Shown here in pieces: positions 15,852 to 24,576 of a stretch of DNA of 64,000 nt; the first letter of the stretch is position 1, and each line of letters opens with the position of its first letter. The stretch is from DATJLY01 sp035518375 (lineage in GTDB: Bacteria; Pseudomonadota; Alphaproteobacteria; ATCC43930; CGMCC-115725): positions 1 through 64,000 of the forward strand of contig DATIXQ010000141.1 in NCBI GenBank assembly GCA_035518375.1. Direction: 5' to 3'. Position numbers and translations under genes: made by a program. A model generated the notes under the pieces. It made no database searches. It saw nothing but the letters and a program-made list of their open reading frames with translations, and had not been told where the DNA came from.

Positions 15852-16592
15852 TCAATTCAGCACGAAGCCGCCATTGACCGGCAGCAGCTGCCCGGTGACG
15901 AAAGCGGCTTCGTCGGACAACAGGAACAGGACCGCTCCCACCACGTCCTCCGGCATCTGCTTGCGCGGGATGGCGCGGTTCTGGACGTAAAGCCGATGGC
16001 GCTCCTCGGGGACATAGTCAGTGGCGCCGGTGATGGTGAGGCCGGGTGCGACGGCGTTGACGGCGATGCTGTCGGGCCCGAGCTCGCGCGCGAGCGCGCG
16101 CGTCATGGCGACGATCGCGCCTTTGCTCGCGACATAATGGAGAAGGCGCGGCGCGCCCCAGAGCGCGGTGTCGGACGCAATGTTGACGACGCGGCCCGCG
16201 GCCGAGCGGCGCAGATAGGGTGCGGCCGCGCGCGTCACGAGCCAGGTGCCGCGCACGTTGACGCTCATCACGCGATCCCACGTCTCGAGGTCGATCTCCT
16301 CGAACGTCTTGCCGCCGATCGCGGTGGCGATGGCGGCGTTGTTGACGAGCCCGTCGAGCCCGTCGAGCAATTCCGCCGCCGCCGCGACGCCGGCCGCGAC
16401 GGAGTTGGGATCGGCGAGATCGATTGCCACGAACTGCTGGCGAAGCTCGGCCGCCGCCTTCTTTCCGTCGGCCTCAAGAACGTCGGCGAGGACGACATGC
16501 GCCCCTGCATTGGCGCAGGCTTCCGCGAAGGCGCGGCCGAGGCCGCGCGCGGCACCCGTCACGAGGACGCGCTTGCCCGCGAGGCCGATCAT
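15852..16592 (-). CDS. Short-chain dehydrogenase/reductase
   Basis: A 246-residue classical SDR. The cofactor motif TGAARGLGRAF, the NNAA structural motif, catalytic Ser in NIASD and the YVASK Tyr/Lys pair are present, as is the late PVNGGFVLN end. The Asp in VVLADV suggests NAD rather than NADP. The ATG at 16592 overlaps the Rieske oxygenase stop as ATGA. In this position it probably dehydrogenates the cis-diol or alcohol made by the oxygenase, a common pairing in aromatic degradation. Confidence 0.93.
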   Translation of the reverse strand: MIGLAGKRVLVTGAARGLGRAFAEACANAGAHVVLADVLEADGKKAAAELRQQFVAIDLADPNSVAAGVAAAAELLDGLDGLVNNAAIATAIGGKTFEEIDLETWDRVMSVNVRGTWLVTRAAAPYLRRSAAGRVVNIASDTALWGAPRLLHYVASKGAIVAMTRALARELGPDSIAVNAVAPGLTITGATDYVPEERHRLYVQNRAIPRKQMPEDVVGAVLFLLSDEAAFVTGQLLPVNGGFVLN

Positions 16593-17626
16593 TTGGCTGC
16601 GACCGAGTTGGCGCGCGACAGCGCCGTCACCTGCTCCTCGGCGAGCTGATGGAGCCGCCGGCGCACGCGCGAGAGGCCGGTATCGTGCTGATAAAGGAAC
16701 TCGTGCTCGCGCGCATCGGCCGCCATCGCCTCGAGCACCGCGCGGTCCTGCTCCAGCACCTCCCAATGCAGGCCCTCGAGCCGCGTCTTGTAGAGGAAGC
16801 GCCAGGCGTCGCGCTGCCAGCCCGCGACCTTGCGGCAGCGCCAGAAGAAGACGCGGCAGTTGTGCTCATCGACCGGCGTGACGAAACCCACGATGTAGAA
16901 AGTGCCGCCGGGCCCGGCGTCCTTGCGGTAGGGGATCGAGAGCCGCATCCACGGCGCGCCCGTCTCGCCCCATTCGGTCCAGTCGAAATTGACGTCGCGC
17001 TGACCCACCTTCTCGAACATGAAGCCCGTGTCGGTCGGGGCGATGCGCATCACCGCAGTCTTGTCGCCCATCGCCATCGAGTGCGAGCGCGCGTGAAGAT
17101 AGGCCCCGTGCATCGGGTCCATGACGTTGTCGATCGCGTAGCGGTAGTTGCATTTCCAATGCGCGGTGCAGAGGAAGCTGCTCCACTCCGGCGAGGCGAG
17201 CTCTTCGGGGAACTCGAGCGGCGCCGGCTCCTCATGGAACCTGTCGCCGAACCACAGAAAGATCGCGCCGTGGCTCTCGCGCACGGGATAGGACTTGACC
17301 GCGCGTTCCCCTTCCAAGGGACACGCGGTCTGCGCCGGAACGCGGAGCACGGTGCCGTCAGGCCCAATTTCGATGCCGTGATACCAGCAGGCGACACGGT
17401 CGCCGAGATTCCAGCCGAGCGAGAGCCGCGCGCCGCGATGGGGGCAGCGGTCCTCAAGCGCGTGAGCGGCGCCATCCTTGTCGCGCCACAGCACGATGCG
17501 CTCGGTGAGCCGCGTCACGCCCGTAGGCGCGGCATGCACCATCCAGCTCGGCGCGACCGGATACCAGAAATTCCGCACGCCGTGCGCGACGAGCCGCTCG
17601 ACCGTTTCTTCGTGGGGCTCTGCCAT
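16589..17626 (-). CDS. Rieske [2Fe-2S] aromatic ring-hydroxylating oxygenase / O-demethylase
   Basis: About 345 residues with an N-terminal Rieske domain (CPHRGARLSLG and CWYHG, two Cys and two His ligands) and a C-terminal catalytic domain whose mononuclear iron site is DNVMDPMHGAYLH (Asp and two His). The size and single-component look match the vanillate O-demethylase/phthalate 4,5-dioxygenase/toluenesulfonate methyl-monooxygenase group. No ferredoxin reductase gene is adjacent, so electrons must come from a partner elsewhere. Two starts are possible: ATG 17626 with AAGGG ahead, or GTG 17641 overlapping the permease stop as GTGA. It defines the operon as one for oxidative attack on an aromatic or heterocyclic acid. 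Confidence 0.93.
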   Translation of the reverse strand: MAEPHEETVERLVAHGVRNFWYPVAPSWMVHAAPTGVTRLTERIVLWRDKDGAAHALEDRCPHRGARLSLGWNLGDRVACWYHGIEIGPDGTVLRVPAQTACPLEGERAVKSYPVRESHGAIFLWFGDRFHEEPAPLEFPEELASPEWSSFLCTAHWKCNYRYAIDNVMDPMHGAYLHARSHSMAMGDKTAVMRIAPTDTGFMFEKVGQRDVNFDWTEWGETGAPWMRLSIPYRKDAGPGGTFYIVGFVTPVDEHNCRVFFWRCRKVAGWQRDAWRFLYKTRLEGLHWEVLEQDRAVLEAMAADAREHEFLYQHDTGLSRVRRRLHQLAEEQVTALSRANSVAAK

Positions 17627-17637
17627 GGTCCCTTCGC

Positions 17638-18480
17638 TCACAATCCCTCGGCGCCCGTGGCGCGCGCCGGAATGTAGTGCAGCACGCGGCGCTCGAGCCA
17701 GGTGACGAGGAGATAGGCCGCGATGCCGATGATGGTCAGGAGGATGATCGCAACGAACACCATCGGCGTGTCGGCCGCCCCTTCGCCATAGGCGAGAAGA
17801 TAGCCCAATCCCATGTTCCCGCCCACAAGCTCGCCGACGACGACGCCGATGACGGCAAGCGTCGAGCCGATGCGCAAGCCCGCAAAAAGCTGCGGCATGG
17901 CCGCGTGGAACTCGATCTTCCAGAACACCTGGAGGCGGCTCGCGGTGAACGAGCGCGCGAGGTTAATGAGGTCGCGGTCGATGTGGCGGATCGCGGTCAG
18001 CACGTTCACCATGATCGGGAAGAACACGATCAGCACCGCCACCAGGATCTTGGGATAGACGGTGAAGCCGAACCACATGACGAAAAGGGGTGCGAACGCC
18101 ACCTTGGGCGCGATCTGCAATGCGAGGATATAGGGCGACAGCACGATCTCGGCCGTCGCCGACATGCCGAGCAGATAGCCCGTCACCATGCCGAGGAGCG
18201 ATCCGAGCCCAAATCCCACCGCGACCTCGAGCGCGGTCACGCCGACATGGAACATGAGGCGGTCGCGCGTCAGCATGCGCAAGAACTCGTCCCAGCACTG
18301 CGATGCGTTCGGCACGATGTAGGGCGGGATGCCAAAGGCACCCGGCCCCCATTGCCAAAGCGCGAGGAAGATGAGGAACACGGCCGCCGTGCCGGCGGTC
18401 TCTGGGCGCGCGAAAGAGGCCGCGAGACGCCGCGCCGGGCGGCGCGCGATCGGAGCCGGACGTTCGGCCTCGGCCGCCAT
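17638..18480 (-). CDS. ABC transporter permease, NitT/TauT (SsuC-like) type
   Basis: A 280-residue BPD-type permease with about six transmembrane helices. The EAA loop that contacts the ATPase is seen in SFTASRLQVFWKIEFHAAMPQLFAGLRI. The N terminus is Arg/Pro-rich and cytoplasmic, and the first helix begins near residue 30. The ATG at 18480 overlaps the binding protein stop by one base (TGATG), and its own stop overlaps the oxygenase frame. With the ATPase and binding protein it forms a complete uptake system in the catabolic operon, presumably for the compound that is degraded. Confidence 0.93.
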   Translation of the reverse strand: MAAEAERPAPIARRPARRLAASFARPETAGTAAVFLIFLALWQWGPGAFGIPPYIVPNASQCWDEFLRMLTRDRLMFHVGVTALEVAVGFGLGSLLGMVTGYLLGMSATAEIVLSPYILALQIAPKVAFAPLFVMWFGFTVYPKILVAVLIVFFPIMVNVLTAIRHIDRDLINLARSFTASRLQVFWKIEFHAAMPQLFAGLRIGSTLAVIGVVVGELVGGNMGLGYLLAYGEGAADTPMVFVAIILLTIIGIAAYLLVTWLERRVLHYIPARATGAEGL

Positions 18481-19442
18481 CACTCCACGAACTGGTTGGT
18501 GTAGAGCTCCTTGACCGGCGTCGCCTTCTCGATGATGCCCTGCTTCAGGTAGAAATCCTGAAGCTCGGCGAGCCGCGCCTCGTCCATCACGCCGAGCTTC
18601 GCCTGGCCGGGATAGACGTACTTGTCATAGAGCTCGAACACGCGCGCCATCTGCCGCTCCTGCCCCTGACGCTGCGGCACCGCCTTGACGTAGTCGCGCG
18701 CGGAGCCTTCGGGATCGGCCATGATGTCCTTGACGCCGTGGATGGTCGCGGCGACGAGCTTCTTGATGAGATCGGGCTTCGTCTTGATCACGTCGTCCGA
18801 CGCCACCACCACCTGCGCCATGCTGTGGAAATATTGGTCCGCCTGGATGACTCGGATCTTGGCGCCGGCCTCGGTCGCGTCGACCTCCCAGTCGGGCACT
18901 GACGCCATCGCATCGGCCTGGCCCGCGACGAAGAGCTTCCACACGTTGGTGGCGCCCGCCGACTGGATGTTGACGTCGTTCTTCGTGAGTCCGACCTTCG
19001 CCAGCATCCCGAGCAGCGCGTAGTAGGTCGTGTCCTGGTAGGACAGGACCGTGACGGTCTTGCCTTTCAAATCCTGAGGCCCCTTGATCGGCGAGTCCTC
19101 CTTCATCACGAGCTGCATGAGCCCGCCGCCGCCCAGAAGTGCTACCGCTTTCACCGGCACGCCGTTGGCGCGCACGATGATCGGCGTATCGCCGATCGCG
19201 CCGCCGATGACCGCGTTGCCGGCGCCCACCTGCTTTGCCGAATCGGCGCCGCCTTGCGCCGCCTGGAAATCGACATCGAGCCCTTCGGCCGAGAAATAGC
19301 CGCGTTCCTTCGCCAGCATCCACGGCCCGAACGCCGGCAGAAACGCGGGCGCCGGCAGGAGATAGGTCACCTTCTCGGCCGCGTGCGCGGGAAGGGCGAG
19401 TGCCATGGCGAGCAGTGAAGCGGCGAGCGCGGTCTTGTGCAT
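18480..19442 (-). CDS. ABC transporter substrate-binding protein, NitT/TauT family
   Basis: A 320-residue periplasmic binding protein with a clear Sec signal (MHKTALAASLLAMALALPAHA before AEKV). It carries the family's usual start after cleavage (LLPAPAFLPAFGPWMLAKERGYFSAEGLDVDF) and the NMT1-like DLKGKTVTVLSYQDT. It lies between the ATPase gene and the permease gene. Related to, but clearly different from, the orphan binding protein at 8196-9194. The ligand is probably an aromatic carboxylate or sulfonate, by operon content only. Confidence 0.93.
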   Translation of the reverse strand: MHKTALAASLLAMALALPAHAAEKVTYLLPAPAFLPAFGPWMLAKERGYFSAEGLDVDFQAAQGGADSAKQVGAGNAVIGGAIGDTPIIVRANGVPVKAVALLGGGGLMQLVMKEDSPIKGPQDLKGKTVTVLSYQDTTYYALLGMLAKVGLTKNDVNIQSAGATNVWKLFVAGQADAMASVPDWEVDATEAGAKIRVIQADQYFHSMAQVVVASDDVIKTKPDLIKKLVAATIHGVKDIMADPEGSARDYVKAVPQRQGQERQMARVFELYDKYVYPGQAKLGVMDEARLAELQDFYLKQGIIEKATPVKELYTNQFVE

Positions 19443-19463
19443 GTGCGTATTTCCTCCGTCTTT

Positions 19464-20243
19464 CTAGGCCACCGCCGCACGCAGATTGAGCAGCGACATC
19501 AATCGTGGCACATAGGCCGCAAGGCCCGGATGCTCGCGCCGCCGCATGCAATCCTCGCGGTGCGGAAGCTCGATCGCGATTTCCTCGATGATACGGCCGG
19601 GCCGCGCGCTCATGACCAGCACGCGATCGGAGAGCGTGACCGCCTCGACGAGATCGTGCGTGATGAAGAGGGCGGTCTTGCCTCTCTCCTTGATCGTGCG
19701 GGCAAGGTCCTGCTGCAGCACGATCTTCGTTTGCGCATCAACCGCCGAGAACGGCTCGTCAAGCAAAAGCACGGTCGGATCGACGGCAAGCGTGCGGGCG
19801 AGCGCCGCGCGCTGGCGCATGCCGCCCGAGAGCTGGTAGGGATAATGCGCGGCGAAATCGGCGATATGGCAGGCCCCGAGGAGACCGGCGGAGCGTTCGC
19901 GTCGGCTGGCCGCCGGCACGCCCTGGATTTCGAGCCCGAACTCGACATTCTCGCGGATCGTGCGCCACGGCAGCAGCAGATCCTTCTGCAGCATGAAGGC
20001 GACGTGCGAGTTGGGCTTCTCCACGTGCTCGCCGTCAACGAACACCGCACCTTCGCTCGGCGGATCGAGGCCCGCACCCATCGCAAGGAGCGTGCTTTTG
20101 CCGCAGCCCGACGGGCCGATGAGCGAAACGACTTCGCCGTCGGCGACGGCAAAGCTCACCTCGCTGACCGCGACGATCACCTGGTCCGAGCGTGGCTGGG
20201 CAAAGCGCTTGGTGACGCCGCGGAATTCGAGCCGCGCCGGCAT
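19464..20243 (-). CDS. ABC transporter ATP-binding protein, NitT/TauT (SsuB/TauB-like)
   Basis: A 259-residue ATPase with Walker A GPSGCGKST, Q-loop in FMLQKDLLLPW, signature LSGGMRQR, Walker B VLLLDEPF and the switch His in FITHD. The PGRI segment near the C terminus is typical of the SsuB/TauB subgroup. The ATG at 20243 is three bases after the stop of the small HTH-like gene. It energises the permease and binding protein next to it. Confidence 0.95.
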   Translation of the reverse strand: MPARLEFRGVTKRFAQPRSDQVIVAVSEVSFAVADGEVVSLIGPSGCGKSTLLAMGAGLDPPSEGAVFVDGEHVEKPNSHVAFMLQKDLLLPWRTIRENVEFGLEIQGVPAASRRERSAGLLGACHIADFAAHYPYQLSGGMRQRAALARTLAVDPTVLLLDEPFSAVDAQTKIVLQQDLARTIKERGKTALFITHDLVEAVTLSDRVLVMSARPGRIIEEIAIELPHREDCMRRREHPGLAAYVPRLMSLLNLRAAVA

Positions 20244-20245
20244 AT

Positions 20246-20533
20246 TCAGCGCCCGAGCCGCGCGAGCTCGGCCGCGAGCACCGCCTCGGTCCAGCGCGGC
20301 GCTCCCGCGGGCGACGGCACGCGCCCGTTGAGCTTTGCGACGATGCCTGGGAGATCGTAGATCTCCTCGGCGAAGATCGACTGCAACGCGTCGGCGAAGG
20401 CAATTTCGGCGGGCGTGGGCGGTGCTGCGCGCGTCTGCCACGCGACGTTGCGGACGCGGTCAGGATTTTCGATCCCGGCCTCGCTGCCCTTGTCGCGCTG
20501 GTCGGGCGTGAGGCCGGGGTTGTGGTCGTCCAT
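20246..20533 (-). CDS. Small recombinase-like helix-turn-helix protein
   Basis: A 95-residue soluble protein starting MDDHNPGLTPDQRDKGSEAGIENPDRVRNVAWQTR. I recall this N-terminal pattern and the C-terminal helical part (VAKLNGRVPSPAGAPRWTEAVLAAELARLG) from the short recombinase-like HTH proteins found beside Rieske oxygenases. The C-terminal part resembles the DNA-binding recombinase domain of serine recombinases, without the catalytic region. It is located between the FAH-family hydrolase and the ABC ATPase, in the operon. A regulatory role is possible but not shown; the assignment rests on memory of the family and needs a profile search. Confidence 0.6.
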   Translation of the reverse strand: MDDHNPGLTPDQRDKGSEAGIENPDRVRNVAWQTRAAPPTPAEIAFADALQSIFAEEIYDLPGIVAKLNGRVPSPAGAPRWTEAVLAAELARLGR

Positions 20534-20565
20534 GCCGCGTATCTAAGGCCCGCGCGACGGGCTTA

Positions 20566-21420
20566 TCAAGCAACGGCTTCGTCGGCGATGGGATTGGCGA
20601 GCGTGCCGACGCCCGTCACCTCGACCTCGACCCTGTCGCCCGGCGCAAGCCAGCGCGGCGGCTTGAAGCGTACACCGGCGCCGATCGGCGTGCCGGTGGC
20701 GATCACGTCGCCGGGCACAAGCGCGGTCCAGGTCGAGATGTAGGCGATGAGCTCGACGAAGGGAAAGACGAGGTGCGCAGTCGTGTCGTTCTGGCGCACC
20801 TCGCCATTGACGCGCGTCATGACGCGGAGATCGGCAAAGCTTTGGAACTCGTCCGCCGTCACCATCCAGGGCCCAAGCCCGCCGCTTTTGTCGAAGTTCT
20901 TGCCTTGCGTCACGTTGAAAGTCCCGTGCCGCGTCCAGTCGCGCAGCGTGCCTTCGTTCATGCAGGTCAATCCCGCGATATGCTGGAGCGCGCGCTCCTT
21001 GGGGATGCGCCGTCCGGCGCGGCCGACGATGATCGCGCACTCGCCCTCGTAGTCGAGCTGAATCGATTCGGGCGGGCGCAGGATCGCCTCGCCATGGCCC
21101 ACGAACGAGCCCGGCGTGCGCAGAAAGATGTTGGGATATTTCGGGCGCTCGAGATTCTCGTACTCGGTGTTGCGGTCGGCGTAGTTGACGCCGACGCAGA
21201 TGATCTTCTCCGGCACCGGCACGGGCGGGAGAAAGCGCACCTCGTCGAGGCGGAAATCGGCCGCGGCTCCTTTGGCGGCGGCTGCCGCGCGGGCGAGCCC
21301 ACCCTCGGCCAGTAGCTCGCGCAGACCGCCGCCGAGGCGCCGCCCGAGATCGACGACGCCCGTTCCCTCGACTGCGCCATAAGAACGCACGCCACCGGCC
21401 TCGAACGACATGAGCCTCAT
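20566..21420 (-). CDS. Fumarylacetoacetate hydrolase family protein
   Basis: A 284-residue enzyme of the FAH fold. The metal-binding acidic residues are seen in DYEGECAIIVG (two Glu) and the downstream Asp/Lys segment KNFDKSGGLGPW; PEKIICVGVNYADRNTEYE is the usual domain start. The family hydrolyses or decarboxylates 2-oxo acid products of ring cleavage (fumarylpyruvate, acylpyruvates, 2-hydroxyhepta-diene-dioates). It is the first gene of the ten-gene operon 21420-12837. A 76-base divergent gap separates it from the rhomboid gene and must hold the operon promoter, though I see no convincing boxes. Confidence 0.93.
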   Translation of the reverse strand: MRLMSFEAGGVRSYGAVEGTGVVDLGRRLGGGLRELLAEGGLARAAAAAKGAAADFRLDEVRFLPPVPVPEKIICVGVNYADRNTEYENLERPKYPNIFLRTPGSFVGHGEAILRPPESIQLDYEGECAIIVGRAGRRIPKERALQHIAGLTCMNEGTLRDWTRHGTFNVTQGKNFDKSGGLGPWMVTADEFQSFADLRVMTRVNGEVRQNDTTAHLVFPFVELIAYISTWTALVPGDVIATGTPIGAGVRFKPPRWLAPGDRVEVEVTGVGTLANPIADEAVA

Positions 21421-21496
21421 TTTCGCCCTCCCCGCCGCAACCTGCGCGCGCCGGATATGCTAGCCTCCCGCGCGCCCCGAGGAAACGCGAGCCCAC

Positions 21497-22243
21497 ATGT
21501 TCGTCGCCTTACCGCTCTATGACGATGCCCCGCATACCGGCAGCGAACTCGGCACCTATGGGCTCATCACCGCGTGCGGCGCCGTGTTCCTGTGGCAGCT
21601 AGGCCAGCCGGACGGCGGCGACGAGGCCGCGCTTTCGTTCGGCATGATCCCTGCGGTTCTGTTCCACCATGCCACGCTCCCCGCGCAACTGCAGCACGTG
21701 GCGCCGTGGATGACGATCTTCACCAGCATGTTCCTGCATGGCGGCTGGGCGCACATCTTGGGCAACATGCTCTATCTTTGGCTGTTCGGGCGCGGCGTCG
21801 AGGCGCCGCTGGGCCTTGTGCGCTTCCTCGCGCTCTATTTCATCTCGGGCGTCGCCGCGGCGATGACGCAGGCGGCGATCGATCCGCATTCGACCGTGCC
21901 GATGATCGGCGCGAGCGGCGCCATCGCCGGCGTGCTCGGCGCCTATCTCATACTGCACCCGCGCGGCAACGTCGTGACTTTGCTGTGGGTCATCATCTTC
22001 GTGCGGCTCGTCTCGGTGCCGGCCGTGATCCTGCTCGGGCTGTGGTTCCTGTTGCAGGTGCTTGGCGCGCTCGGCTCCGAAGGCGAGCCCGGCGTCGCCG
22101 TGTGGGCGCATGTCGGCGGCTTCATCACCGGGCTCGTGCTGGTGACGCTGCTGCGCCCGGCGAACGTGCAGCTCTTTCACCCGGCGCGCACGCAGCCGTT
22201 CCGGCTGGCGCCGAGAGGGCGCCAGCGCGGGCCGTGGGGATGA
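21497..22243 (+). CDS. Rhomboid family intramembrane serine protease
   Basis: A 248-residue polytopic protein with about six transmembrane helices. The catalytic dyad is S140 in the GASGAIAGVLGAY motif and H205 in WAHVGGFITG. The upstream HGGWAHILGNMLYLW segment gives the conserved His and Asn of the oxyanion region. This is the typical alphaproteobacterial rhomboid with no extra domains. It is transcribed divergently from the catabolic operon and is probably unrelated to it. The substrate is unknown. Confidence 0.93.
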   Translation: MFVALPLYDDAPHTGSELGTYGLITACGAVFLWQLGQPDGGDEAALSFGMIPAVLFHHATLPAQLQHVAPWMTIFTSMFLHGGWAHILGNMLYLWLFGRGVEAPLGLVRFLALYFISGVAAAMTQAAIDPHSTVPMIGASGAIAGVLGAYLILHPRGNVVTLLWVIIFVRLVSVPAVILLGLWFLLQVLGALGSEGEPGVAVWAHVGGFITGLVLVTLLRPANVQLFHPARTQPFRLAPRGRQRGPWG

Positions 22244-22249
22244 GACGGA

Positions 22250-22648
22250 TCAGCCGACGGTAGCGGCGCCGGCAGTCGCGACCTGCTCGTCCTCGTGCGA
22301 CTGCACCCCCGAGACGCCGATCGCGCCGACGCACTCGCCCTGGTACATCACCGGGACGGCGCCCTGGATCGGCAGCCCGGCCGGGAACTTGACGAAGGCG
22401 GGCCGCTCTTTCACGCGGTCCTCGAGGAACTTCGACGGCCGGCGCAACGCGATCGAGGCATGCGCCTTGCCGAGCGCGACCTGTGCCGTGATGCCGGGCG
22501 CGCCGTCGAGGCGCTCGAACGCCAACAGATTGCCGCCGTCATCGACGATCGCGATCGAGACGTTCCACTTGTTCTTCTGCGCTTCCGCCTTCGCGGCCGC
22601 GAGCATCTTCTGGACGTCGTCGGATGTAAGGGTCGGTCGACTGCGCAT
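22250..22648 (-). CDS. GlcG/HbpS family protein (heme-degrading domain family)
   Basis: A 132-residue protein of the DUF336/HbpS-GlcG fold. It opens with LTSDDVQKMLAAAKAEAQKNKWNVSIAIVDDGGNLLAFERLDGA and ends with the conserved VGAIGVSGVQSHEDEQVATAGA. The family includes heme-binding HbpS and small proteins in glycolate and propanediol loci; the biochemical role is not settled. There is no signal peptide. It is convergent with the rhomboid gene and not clearly in an operon. Confidence 0.88.
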   Translation of the reverse strand: MRSRPTLTSDDVQKMLAAAKAEAQKNKWNVSIAIVDDGGNLLAFERLDGAPGITAQVALGKAHASIALRRPSKFLEDRVKERPAFVKFPAGLPIQGAVPVMYQGECVGAIGVSGVQSHEDEQVATAGAATVG

Positions 22649-22725
22649 GGCTCCACCTCCGCTGTTGTTGGCGGAATGGTACGCGGATCAGGAAGCGCGC
22701 GCCAGACTCGAGACGCAGACGCGGC

Positions 22726-23025
22726 TCAGCGCGGCGGCTCGGAGCTTCCCTCTGCCTCGCCCCCGGGCTCGCGCGTTGCGTCGGCAAGAGAGCTGAAGCG
22801 TTGCCACGAACCGCGCGTGCAGCGGAAATAGCTGAAGTCGCTCGGCAGCGGCTTGATGACCGCACCGTCGGAATAGGCCACGCCGGACCAGGCGCAGCCA
22901 TTGGCCGGCACCGTCACCGTCATCGGATAGGGCACTGCCGCAAGCGGCGCGGCCCTCACCCCTTGCGCGAGCGTGGGCGTCGCGGCCACTGCACAGATTC
23001 CCGCCGCCATCGCGAGAAGCTTCAT
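22726..23025 (-). CDS. Small exported protein of unknown function
   Basis: A 99-residue protein with a signal peptide (MKLLAMAAGICAVAATPTLAQ). The mature part has a PANGCAWSGVAYSDGAVIKP segment and a second Cys in FRCTRGSW, so one disulfide is possible. GGAGGGAC precedes the ATG. I do not recognise the family; the C-terminal tail is low-complexity and acidic. It is expressed alone, divergent from the MlaC-like gene. Confidence 0.7.
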   Translation of the reverse strand: MKLLAMAAGICAVAATPTLAQGVRAAPLAAVPYPMTVTVPANGCAWSGVAYSDGAVIKPLPSDFSYFRCTRGSWQRFSSLADATREPGGEAEGSSEPPR

Positions 23026-23204
23026 TGTCCCTCCGTTCGAGGTTCCTCAAGGTGGTAACAACGGCGCGCGGCAAGCGTTGCCGTAGGGGGAGTATGGGCG
23101 CCGCCGGCTCGCCTTTTGGGTAAGGACCAAACGGGTCACAAAATTGTTGGGCGGGTGGAAAATGCGGCTGCGCTTTGTTATGGGTCTCTGGTTCTGGTCA
23201 GCGC

Positions 23205-23828
23205 ATGAGGGAGCTGATGCGCGCACGATCGCTTCTCGCCATTCTCGCGTTCGCAGTTGTCGCGCTCGCGTGGGGCGCCACGCCTGGGCGGGCCGCGGCC
23301 TCCGACCCCGCGAGCTTCATGGGCGACCTCGGCACGCACCTGCTGCATATCATCACGGACAAATCGGCGCCCGAGGCTCAGCGCCGGCAGCAGTTCCGCG
23401 AACTCGGCGAGCAGGCGTTCGACATCCCCAAGATCGCGCGCTTCGTCTTGGGCCGCTATTGGCGTTCGGCCAACGACGACCAGAAGAAACAGTTTTCCGC
23501 CGCGTTCGAGAATTACATGCTCAATATCTATTGGACGCGCTTCACGGGCTATAACGGCGAGACCTTCAAAGTGACCGGATCGCGGAACGAGGGGAACGGC
23601 ACGATCGTCGTGACGACACAAATTCTGCGCCCGTCGGGCCAGCCCCCGGTCAGCGTCGACTGGTCGGTCGTGAAGGTCGGCGACGACTTCAAGATCGAGG
23701 ATGCGAGTCTCGAGGGCGTGAGCCAGGCGCTGACATATCGCGACGAATTCAGCTCGATCATCGAGCGTAATGGCGGCCAACTCTCGGCGCTGATCGATCA
23801 GCTGAACGAGCGCGCCAAGGAAGGCTGA
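23205..23828 (+). CDS. mlaC: MlaC-like phospholipid-binding periplasmic protein
   Basis: About 207 residues: a signal peptide (LLAILAFAVVALAWGATPGRAAA) then the MlaC/Ttg2D domain. Typical features are the RRQQFRELGEQAFDIPKIARFVLGRYWR block, the FENYMLNIYWTRF helix, and the GVSQALTYRDEFSSIIERNGG segment that closes the lipid pocket. It carries phospholipids between the outer-membrane and inner-membrane Mla complexes. ATG 23205 and ATG 23217 are both possible starts. No mlaD, E or F genes are adjacent, so the protein serves a system encoded elsewhere or a hopanoid/lipid transporter of the HpnM type, which has the same fold. Confidence 0.85.
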   Translation: MRELMRARSLLAILAFAVVALAWGATPGRAAASDPASFMGDLGTHLLHIITDKSAPEAQRRQQFRELGEQAFDIPKIARFVLGRYWRSANDDQKKQFSAAFENYMLNIYWTRFTGYNGETFKVTGSRNEGNGTIVVTTQILRPSGQPPVSVDWSVVKVGDDFKIEDASLEGVSQALTYRDEFSSIIERNGGQLSALIDQLNERAKEG

Positions 23829-23833
23829 AGGAG

Positions 23834-24532
23834 CTAGCGCGGGCCGCGCCGCCGGTCGAGGTCCGCGAGATCGGACGCGACGAGCCGCTCGGCGAGCTCT
23901 ACCACGCCCACGCCGCACGCGCCTTCGGTCACCCAATCGGCTTCCGCCTTGAGGAGCGCGAGCGCGTTCGCGACCGCGACGCCCAAGCCGCATGCGCGCA
24001 GGAAGACGCTGTCGTTCTCGGCATCGCCAACGGCCACGACCTCGCGCGGCGCAAGTGCCAAGGCACGCATTGCCGCGCGCACGCCGGTCGCTTTGTCAAC
24101 GCCAACAGGCAGCGCCATGGCCGAGCCCTTGTTCATGATGACTTGCCAGTCGAGGCCCAACGTTGCGATCGCTTCGCGCAGGTCGCGATCGTAAGGCTCG
24201 ACCGTTGCGACCACGACGCGCCCGACACCGAGCGGGCTGGCGTTTCGCGCCGCGAGAAACGCGGCAAGCGCCGGCGGCGGCGGCTCGGCCAGAACCTCGC
24301 TCGCGCCGCTCGCCGGGTCGTGGAGGAGCGCCCCATTCTCGGCAATGATGCGGTCGAAAAGCTCCATGCGCGCGAACACTTGCGCGAGATCGTCGAGCCG
24401 GCGGCCCGTGACGAGAATGAGCTTGCGGCCGGAGCGGCGCAGTCTCTCGAGCGCCGCGAGGGTCGCGTCGGCGACGATGCCATCGGCGGCGAGGGTGCCG
24501 TCGAAATCGGTGGCGAGCGCTTTGAATTGCAT
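23834..24532 (-). CDS. HAD superfamily hydrolase (Cof/sugar-phosphatase-like)
   Basis: A 232-residue HAD phosphatase. The nucleophile motif is DFDGT near residue 9, motif II Thr is in LVTGR, and the Lys/acidic motifs are in KATGVRAA and VGDAENDSVF. A C2-type cap lies between motif II and III. The family dephosphorylates sugar phosphates or phosphoglycolate-like molecules. It is convergent with mlaC; the spacing of 44 bases to the Nramp gene on the same strand could allow cotranscription. Confidence 0.9.
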   Translation of the reverse strand: MQFKALATDFDGTLAADGIVADATLAALERLRRSGRKLILVTGRRLDDLAQVFARMELFDRIIAENGALLHDPASGASEVLAEPPPPALAAFLAARNASPLGVGRVVVATVEPYDRDLREAIATLGLDWQVIMNKGSAMALPVGVDKATGVRAAMRALALAPREVVAVGDAENDSVFLRACGLGVAVANALALLKAEADWVTEGACGVGVVELAERLVASDLADLDRRRGPR

Positions 24533-24576
24533 CCGACCTGCTAGCTAACCGGGGGCGGCGCCTTGCCGTTCCGCGC

